DNA of 64,000 nucleotides, taken from assembly GCA_030704615.1 (NCBI GenBank), contig CM060731.1, forward strand, positions 26,226,001 through 26,290,000. Direction: 5' to 3'. This document shows positions 55,401-64,000 of this stretch, piece by piece. This DNA comes from Takakia lepidozioides (lineage: Eukaryota; Streptophyta; Takakiopsida; Takakiales; Takakiaceae). The translations under genes were made by a program, and so were the position numbers. Below the pieces are notes generated by a model, which had not been told where the DNA came from, did not search any database, and was given only the letters and a program-made list of their open reading frames with translations. Position 1 is the stretch's first letter; every line of letters starts with the position of its first letter.

Positions 55401-58400
55401 TTCTCAGCCTTGAACCGGCTATCTGGTGGGTTGTTGGATGACAGATTTTTGGTTATCCTACAGGCCTAGGGGCACTTATTGTTCGTAATGGTATGCAAAT
55501 TTCTTTCCTGATCTTCAACTCTATGTATGTGCTTTCATCATTCCTCCTCTTACAGACTTATGCCAATTCCATCAAAGATATTGGAGAGTAGGCATGTTGA
55601 GTGTCTCTTACAGCTTCTTTGCTAGATAGCTCCATAAATGCATGTGGCTGGAACTTTTGCAGGACTTCTAAGTATGGAAACCGTGAGGGTAGGAGACATA
55701 CACCTAGATGTCAGTGTCATTCATCTTAATTCCATAATTTTGAGCAACTGTTGTCCGTGTGTTGGAATTGACAGATGCTGCAAACTTGTTGAAAAAGAGG
55801 TATTTCGGAGGAGGTACATGACTAGTCAGATTTTGTTGAAAAAGAGGTATTTTGGAGGAGGTACATGACTAGTCAGATTGTATCTCTCTTTCTCTCCAGC
55901 AGTGCCTTTAATTGTGAGACCCCAAGTGCTTGTCGGCTGATCTGCATGAGGCAGTTCATCTTCCTACAGCAGTTTGTGGTTTGCTTTGTTCTTTGGTTTG
56001 TGTTTTCTAGAGTGTCCCCATACTTCACTCTGTGCCTCCTTTGGATATACATAACCTATCTGTTTTCCATCCCTCACTAGGGCTTTGACCTTCAGAGTGC
56101 TCCTACTTGTCCAGATCAAGGCAGTTTTCTTAACACCATGATAGGATTTGCCTAGCTCGTACCATTCAAGATTGGAGATTGAAAATTCCTTTTCCCGCCC
56201 TGTAGATAATGGGAGATATCGTTGTCTCTTTGGAGGCTGGTCTTCCCTGGCAGATGCCTTTAGACAATAATACAAGAAATGTGTGGCAGCTGCATTTTCG
56301 AAGGTGCTCCGTGCTTTGTGCAGCAACTGGGGTTTTCCTGTTTACTCTTTGTGGGCTTGTTGTGGACTTATAAAGCACTTCTCTTTCTTCTTCTTTCCTG
56401 TGGATGAAGTCAATAATTTTCTTAACCTTTCTTTTCTCCAAAAGGGTGTTGAGGATGCCTCAGGTGGCAATGTTAAACTTGTTGTTGTCTATAATCTCAT
56501 TGCACTGCCTAGGGGGCTCTGAAGGTTCTTGGGATCCCCGTGGATGTTGTTGCGTTTCACTTTTCTCTTTTTCTTTTCTCTAAGATCGTTTTCCAAACTG
56601 GATTTGCAGGCACAGTGGCAGTGTCCATAGCTGATGCAGATTTCATGCAAAAGCGAGAGAGAGTGGAGCACTGGCTTGAGGATGGCTCTGTCTCATTTCT
56701 TGCCATTGCTGCACTTCGCCATGGATTTGCTGCTATCAATCGGCTTGAAACATATGGCATTAGCCGGTGAGGGTCTGGGGTTGGAAGTTCTGTTGCTGTG
56801 TCTTCATATCATCCTGTAAATTATGTGCTTGATAAAAAGGTCATTCGCTGTGGTATACCATGCCTACCGTGCTTTGTCAACATGCAGCTCAAGGGCTGTG
56901 AGCTCTATTTATGGTTTTATTTGGGAATGCTGGGGACCAGTTTAAGGGATTCCCATCGGCAATGCCCTTCTCCTCTTTCACGGAGGACATAGTGAAACTT
57001 TCACTAAGTTGAGGTGCTTCTCAAAGTGTAAACTCTCATCTCCAAAGAAGTTATTAAATATTGGGGAGGAGGGCATTTGACCGGTCCTGTGGTATCAGAA
57101 TATCAACCCTGAATTCCCTGCAGTACCCATATTGGATTGTCATGGCAGGCACACTGGATCCCTGACGAGTTACACTGCCACTAAACTGGCAGCCCTACAG
57201 CACGGGAATGGAGCTCCAGTCTGTGTTTTGTATGGGAACCACAGTACTATCAGTAGCCACCATGCGGTAAATTCTGTAACCAGCAATTGATAGCTGTGCA
57301 AGGGGTTGCTATTTGGGTCACAAATGGTTACAGTGTACAATTGAAGTCCTTTGTGATGTCTGACTGTAGTTCCAGAGGGCCCCTCTCTTTTCTTGTTCCA
57401 TGTGGTCTTCATCATGTCATGTATTTTGCCAGCCGAAGGCTAGAACTGCAGTGCTAGATCAACCTCATTCTCGTTAGTATGGTGTTAATGTATCAATACT
57501 CAATTTGCTGTGACTGCGCTCTCGATGGGTCTTGGGCAATCTCGGGTTGAGTCTTGCATACGCTGGTGGTCTAAATTCCATGGGGAGGGCTAGGATACTG
57601 TAGGATGCATTATAGCCAATGTTTGCAAGTAAGCGTCAATGGGTACATTCGTTCTCAGTTTGTCTCTGTTCTTTAAATGGACCAAGGAATAAACACCCCA
57701 GAACAAACTCTATCATCCACCAACCCAATCAACACCTGGGCAAGGCCTGAAATGCCTCTCAAAGTGGAGCTTCCAGTGTTGTGAAGTTTCTTTCTTTTCC
57801 TCTTCCCTCTACTTTTTATGTTATGAACCCTGCTCCAACCATCAGTGGCAAAGCTAGGGTGCATAGTCAATGGAATACATCACTTCCCACAGCCCCTCGT
57901 GACATTTTGTTGGTCTTCGCACTGACAATGTTGGCTTGTGGCAGCAGAAATACTGGGGTCAACATTGTAACCAGGGCCCAATTTTGACCTTCAACATGAA
58001 ACGGGCTGATGGATCTTGGGTTGGCCATCGTGAAGTGGAAAAACTTGCAGCCCTCAGCAACATCCAGCTCCGGGTTAGTATTTCTCTCCGGGTTAGTAAA
58101 AGTCCAGATATTAGAATGGCCTCTACAGGAGGATTGATAAGGACATGCTTGCCCATATAGGAGCAGACTGTACAGTGAATAACAGGCTCATAGGCTATTG
58201 AGGTGACTAGTTTAGCCTATGATCCCCCCTGTGCCTGGGTGGACCACATAGTGTAACTTGATCAGTCTTCTGGATCTGAACCCTGCCTCGCATTAGCCTA
58301 GCCAATCATAAGGTGTTCCTTCCACTGTTAATTGGAAAGGGTTGGTGGAGGTCTCCCTGGAGCAAAAGGTGTCTTGTTATCCCTCTTCTTGCAGTTTTAG

Positions 58401-61400
58401 TGCCTCATTGGTGGTGTTTACTTGTTTGTGCTTGTGTGCAGACTGGCTGTTTCTGCAACCCGGGTGCATGTGCAAAGTACCTGGGACTCTCCCAAATGGA
58501 TCTTCGACTTAATTTTGAGGTAAGAGGGTCTTGTTTTATGTTCCTTGAGCATGCTCACAATGGGTTAAGACGGACTGACCTGAATAAACCTTATTAGGAG
58601 TGAAAGACATCGATGTTCACTTGTTGTCCATAATGTACTCTCTTAAGTGGCAGGGGTTTAATCTCTTTTAGTATATTTCGCTTAAGACAATGATGTTGAT
58701 GCTTAGTTGATGTCTTCAGAGCCTGATGGTGGTGTCCTTGGGGGGAGCTCATGCAGGCAGGTCACGTCTGTTGGGATGACCACGATGTCATCAATGGACG
58801 ACCTACTGGCGCAGTGCGTTTATCTTTTGGTTACATGTCCTCATTTGAAGATTGCTTGGTAAGCAGTTGCTTACTTCCTCAAGCTTTTCACTGTAGCATA
58901 TCTACTAGTTTCTTTTTGAAGCAGTCTAGTTGAATTTTGTACACAAGTTTTGAATTGCTGGGGTTAGTTTATGGAAAGCATAACCCATAAACATGTTGAT
59001 GCTATCATGTTGATTGTCCGACTAGGTGGAACATTCAGTCCAGTCACCATATCATGAATTTAGTCAGAAGGCAGAAGCTTACGATCTGATTGGGCCTGAG
59101 TTAGCCTTGGCGAGGTTGCTAATATAATATAAACTAGTTCAGTTCATTAAATTTGGAAGGCACATGTAAAGTTTCTTGTGCGAGAAGACAGGAACTTTCA
59201 CACTGGTGTAGTCAATTCAAAGTGCAAGGAATTGGGGATGCTATGTGAAGTTCATACAAAGATGTCACTTTGACGGACACATGGAGTATGAGTGAGCTCC
59301 AAGTAAGAGCAGAGAACGGTAGAGACAAATTGGTAGACTTGCTATACATCTGAGGTTTCTGTGTTCTGAGTGTGCAGGCAGTCATCCAGTTTATCTGCAA
59401 GTATTTCGTGGAGACCAAGGTTGGGCTGAGGAATTCAGCAATTGAGAAAGAGGGCAAATTGGAGAGGAGTATGCTTAGATCGATAGAGAACCTAGGTAAG
59501 CCATCAAACCTGATAAAGCATTTTTTGCAGTTGATTTATGTGAGAGCAAAGGTGCATCATTACTTGGAAAGACTTGGAGTCTCTGAAAGATCGCTTCCTG
59601 ATCTGATCTGATATGATATGTGGGACAGGAGAAAATGAAATGAAATGGTGGTTCATAACGTCTGCGGAAAGCTCATAGAGCTTATGGGACAAAATGGAAA
59701 GAAAAACATGAGAGAAAACAGGAAGCCAGAGAGATAAGAACTATTGTTCTAGTGATTGTCCAAGGGTGAATGCCTCGTGCAGGTAGGCTGCCAAACATTT
59801 CTGATCTTCATAGTGAAAAGACCTCAGTGAGAGATTGGGTTCCACGGAATAGACTTCACGGAGAAAGAAATGATACTCCATCTCTACTTTGTGTGTGGAC
59901 ATATTTCCCATCTCAATCAGTAGGGTGAGAGCAGCCCAAGACGTTCGCCATAGCCTTGTGGCCGTAGACCCCGCTCCCAGTTTGTGCAGCACACGACACA
60001 GAGAAGAGAGAGAACCCATTCCAGGAGGTTACAGTTCTGTATTGTGGCCTGTGGACAGAATTTGCAGAGAGCAATATGGAAGGGAGGGTTGGTAGCTACA
60101 AGGGTAAATCAGATGGAGATGAGATATGCACAAGTCCAATACATGTGGAGTCCATGGCGGTGTACCCCATCAAATCATGTGCCGGTTTTACTGTGGACGT
60201 GTGGCCTCTTAGTGATTGTGGTGAGTCCAGGACACTCCAGACTGTGCTAGACTTGATTATTTTCCTTTTACCTCCCCCGTGACTTTCTCCATGGCTTTGT
60301 CTGCTTACTTCTGAATATTATATATTCCTCAGGCTAGTAGTGATGGTCATTGTGCATGTTCATGATGGATATGCAGGCCTCCTCTATGACCGAGAGTGGC
60401 TTATTAGGAGTCTTTCTGGTGACACCCTGACACAGAAGAAGGTGAGTCTCTCCACTTTTAGTCACCGAGTAGGTTAGGCTTAACAATTTTCTGAATGGCC
60501 ATCTACAGTAAGACATGGGCCAATTTATGGTCCAATTTCTCTTTCTGAAATTGAAGTCCCCAGAATTTGTTTTGGCAATGCAGTGTCCCCACCTGCAGAT
60601 GGGTGGACCATGTAGCATAACCTCCAATTGGACCTAAAGTGTGGTTGCAGTGCCCTTGTCACTGGTCAAACTATGGGATTGATGAAGAGCTTGGCATCTG
60701 TTGGAAGTTCTGAAGAATGCACCATCATTGGATTGCAGACCGAGTCCAAACTAGATTGTGGGAAATTACAGTCCTTGAGTCAGTGAGACTTGCATCAATC
60801 TGTGGGAGACTGAAAAAAGCTGGGCGTCTTGATAGTGAGCTCATAGCTCGTTTTTTCCTGGCATTCAACATCAGTTGAGAATTCCTGATTTGATCAATGA
60901 CTATGGCTTCTCTGATTACCAATTGCAGCTTCCTTCACTTTTTTCCATCCGACCTTCAATTGACCTCTTGAAAGGGATGATGCATGTCTCAGCACCAAAC
61001 GTTGAGCAACAGTTGGTCATTCCATTAGATGAAGTACCTAAATGTGGCCTGACTGGTGACGTGCTGCTGTGTGGTGAAAGGTATCCTTGAGCTTACCAGC
61101 TTGTGATTGTTTAGTCCCATATTATCCTTTGACATGGTGTCTATATATTAAATTTCAGACCAAAAGTTGTACCACGACTCATTAGCCATGCTGAACAAAT
61201 CCATACTGGATTCTGGGATGTACCAGCCAGAACAGGTCTTGCAGGGCAAGAGCTTGTCTTATCAAAGCTGTATTTAGAAGGAATGTATGAAGGAATAAAT
61301 GAGGGGATCTTTTGATAATCCATTGACCCCTCCTGGACTTCCCTGGGTGCCAACAGATGTCTTCGTACAGCTTGAGGGGCTCAGGTCAAAGCAAAGTACT

Positions 61401-63345
61401 TTTTATATGCTACAGGATGAAACTGAATGTTGCTGGATTGGTAAGCAATATATGCTATATATAGAAGTGCTTTAAATTTTGTGAACTAGACTTCTCCTGA
61501 AGGTTCGAAGAATTGGAATGGTGTAGGGCAGAAGCCAATACATATGGAGCAGAGGTGACTCAATGGTTTACCAAAGCTTTAGGGGTACCCTGCAGCCTAG
61601 TGAGAAGAGAACCGAAAAGTCGGCAGATACATCCGGCGAGAAGAAATCCAACACATCTGGGATTCAAAGAGAGTGATGCTGTAGGGAATGCAGCGTCAGA
61701 GCTCAGTTTTGCAAATGAGGGCCAATTTCTGCTTGTATCAAAACCCAGTGTGGAGGAACTCAACCGACGCATTGCGGCCTCCAGGACCACATTCCTTGGT
61801 GAAGGTAAGGCTGGCTGTTTCTTATTGCCAATGGTGTCCTAGCTCAAGGGACGCATTGTGGGCGCCCAAGAGGGATTCCGTAGACTTTGGGAGTCTTGTG
61901 GTATTTAAAAATTAGGAAACAGAATGGAGGTGTAAGAGATTGTGGAGAGTTTTGACCTTCGGTGTCCTGCAGATTGGCAGAGGAAAGAGAGCGGTGCAAC
62001 TGAACATGGGCAGATTTTCCAAGTGGATGCATTGCGTTTCCGGCCAAATCTTGTGGTCTCTGGCGGCGTCCCTTATGATGAAGATAATTGGAAGACTATT
62101 GGCATCTGTGATGAGACATTCACCGTATGTAGCTCTCTCTTTCTCAGTCTATCTGTTGGCTGGTATCTCTCATGGACACAACAGATGTGTTGGTGTCTGA
62201 GTGTCAGTGGGCAATGCTTCCCATCCCGTCCCAAAGCTTTTACAGCGTGTGGGCTTTTCAGCATCATGTCTTCTATACATCTGAATATTGGGCATGCTTT
62301 TCAGTGCCAAAATATTGTGAATATACTGTCTGCAAATACAACTGTAACCATGTGGGTCCTCACGACCCTCTATGGACGACATAAAGTTAAACATAAAGAG
62401 GCGTTGACTTGGAGTTTACAAAGGCAACAGAGCCTGTCTTATGAGAGGCTACTGAATGTTATTGCTCTAGCAGTACTTATCAGATTTAATCATTTGTCAA
62501 GTGCAAAGTGGTTTCAACGAACTTCTTTTTACCGTCTGATGAGTAGTTGAGCTGTTTTGTGTCTGGCAGGTGCTAGGAGGCTGCAACCGCTGCCAAATGG
62601 TGAACGTTGATCAAGCTACAGGTTGCCGCCAATTACAGAGCCAGCCTCTGGCCACACTTGCATCCTATCGTCGGATCAAGGTAGGGTATAACCACATTTC
62701 TCAGTAAACAGCAGGCGCCTGGTTGTACTAAAGTTAATTAACTTTGCATGTATTGTACACCTGATACTCCCACCAGGTGTCGCTGTCCAGCGGTTCTTCT
62801 TGGTATATGGATGGCTGTATTTGTTCATGGCTGTGACAGCCCCCCAGAATTGTCTTTCTGTTTTGGTTGCGTGAGGATGCACACACAAAATCTATGACAG
62901 TATTTCATTGGGAGTAGAAGGTAATCAGAAGCATTTATGACTCCTTTCGGCCTGTAATTCTGTACTCGTCTCTTGTAATAATTGAATGGGGGTCTTTAGA
63001 TGAACATTGTTGCAACATGCAAAGGCCTTTCTCAATTTCGTGCATGCATATTGGCCCTGTTCACTCTGCCCGGATCTAGGTCACCTCTCCTGGATGTTGA
63101 CAGGATGATTTAGTGAATTGGATGTCAATAGAGTAGTCCCCTATTTTGGCTGATTTATTATGTTGACCATGCAGGGGAAGATCATGTTCGGAATTTTACT
63201 TGTTCATGGAGAATCAGGTTTGCTGTCTCCTGAGCAAACACTACCGGCAGGCTTGGAGACTGCGTATACAAAGTGGTTGAGAGCACGATATGGAAGGCTT
63301 TTGTCAGTGGGATGTAAATTGAATGTTGAAAGGCAGGTTGCTTGA
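52481..63345 (+). CDS. Molybdenum cofactor sulfurase, 22 exons, complete
   Basis: Homologue of plant ABA3 / animal MOCOS. It adds the terminal sulfur to Moco for aldehyde oxidase and xanthine dehydrogenase. Exons: 52481-52793, 53157-53255, 53499-53557, 53987-54147, 54449-54542, 54640-54830, 55171-55273, 55445-55490, 55775-55813, 56610-56766, 57149-57266, 57975-58073, 58442-58519, 58757-58858, 59378-59495, 60068-60220, 60377-60441, 60929-61080, 61527-61804, 61973-62124, 62570-62680, 63175-63345. All introns are GT-AG, phases agree, and the total is 2859 nt (952 codons plus stop). Landmarks: [26 protein letters not shown]-lysine block FVAISFYK (exon 7); persulfide loop [10 protein letters not shown] (exon 13); MOSC N-terminal [10 protein letters not shown] (exon 16) and C-terminal GGCNRCQM (exon 21). 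The N-terminus is extended by about 75 residues before [11 protein letters not shown]; start choice and the 97 nt intron 5 are the least certain parts. Confidence 0.93.
55786..55879 (+). repeat. 47 bp tandem duplication across the exon 9 donor site
   Basis: Two copies (55786-55832, 55833-55879) of a unit with GAAAAAGAGGTATTT.GGAGGAG then GTACATGACTAGTC. It includes the end of exon 9 and its splice donor, differing by one base (TTC versus TTT). Only the first donor keeps the phase used in the gene model. Confidence 0.9.
58068..58098 (+). repeat. 18 bp-period duplication of the exon 12 donor site
   Basis: CTCCGGGTTAGTA occurs at 58068-58080 and 58086-58098, giving two identical donors 18 bp apart. 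Using the second would add six codons in frame. Confidence 0.85.
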
Positions 63346-64000
63346 TTGAAACGTCTGACAGTAATGAGGTGAAGAATCTAAGTGGGCCAACCACCTCCCC
63401 ATCACATAGAGGGGTTCATTAGCTTACCATTGTTGGGAGTTAAGACAACGTAGGCACCATATTGAAGTCCCGACCACTGAAAAGCTCAGCACACGGACCT
63501 CTTCAAAGATGTAGCTTCTGAAGAATTGCACAACGGTGTGATTGTAAGACCTGCTGGGGATTACTTACAATCCCATGAATTTCTTAAGCACTGAAGGTAT
63601 TTTATCATTACTCTACCCAAAGTGTTCCTACCAAGTCCGAGGGAGTTGTGAGATGTTAAGTCATGATGTGCATAGTGCGAGTATGGCTTTAACACATCCT
63701 TGAGTACAATCAACCCAACCCAGCACATGTTGGAGCAGAACACGTATAACAGATTTGCTCAAAACCGGCCCACCTTCAGCGCTTCGGCAGGATTTGTGGA
63801 GGCCTCCGTGCCGAAGCCTTATTAGCTATGATTTCGGATGGCCAATTAAGTAGCATATATATATATATATAAATTAAAGGGAAACACTTGGGAGCGACAG
63901 CTCACAAATCAGGCCCCTTGATAGTGAGAGGAGAAAATAACCAGTGTTGGGCGGTTCTTGCATTTGTGAAGGAACCTTCGGTTCCGGTTCCACAATTATT
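63346..64000. other. 3' flank of the Moco sulfurase gene
   Basis: No further gene seen. It presumably holds the 3' untranslated region. A short (AT)n run lies at about 63857-63872. Confidence 0.5.

Overview
The window looks like nuclear DNA from a streptophyte (land-plant lineage), most likely a charophyte green alga such as Chara. The reasons are a plant-type molybdenum cofactor sulfurase gene with many introns, gene fragments resembling cellulose synthase-interactive protein and PLS-class PPR proteins, plant-type CACTA transposons, and very high retrotransposon content. The species assignment is inference; no database search was run.

Layout. 1-669: a small proline-rich coding remnant. 670-13542: a 12.9 kb degenerate Ty3/gypsy element (+ strand, Tat/Athila-like) with TG..CA LTRs, an ACTAT target duplication, and an unusual 4 kb accessory region between integrase and 3' LTR. 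It sits directly in front of a SET-like reading frame (13546-14205). About 15.3-20.29 kb: a decayed autonomous CACTA (En/Spm) transposon with a recognisable right end. 20.29-28.07 kb: exons of an unrecognised minus-strand host gene, split by a small non-autonomous retroelement (22489-27149). 29257-41154: a young, nearly intact 11.9 kb retrotransposon on the minus strand. 41809-47845: a non-autonomous CACTA transposon with perfect-looking ends, an AGT duplication and captured PPR fragments. 48.65-49.63 kb: a ~310 bp tandem array. 52481-63345: a complete 22-exon molybdenum cofactor sulfurase gene, the only clear intact host gene.

The most interesting system is the 29257-41154 element and its deletion derivative at 22489-27149. 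The large copy encodes gag, then a protease fused to a C5-cytosine DNA methyltransferase, then, after one in-frame UAG in a CAR-YYA readthrough context, reverse transcriptase, RNase H, integrase and a terminal PHD finger. Its ends are not ordinary LTRs: the order is B - internal - A - gc - B - A (split direct repeats), bounded by 4 bp target duplications in both copies. A 12 nt sequence right after the 5' B repeat is perfectly complementary to a site inside B, which suggests Tf1-like self-priming. Both copies carry different captured host-gene fragments in the same slot of the 5' leader: kinesin-13-like and TPR fragments in one, RPB2-like and CSI1-like fragments in the other. DNA methyltransferases inside charophyte and dinoflagellate retrotransposons have been reported. 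The combination with a PHD finger, split repeats, self-priming and a cargo slot is what merits attention.
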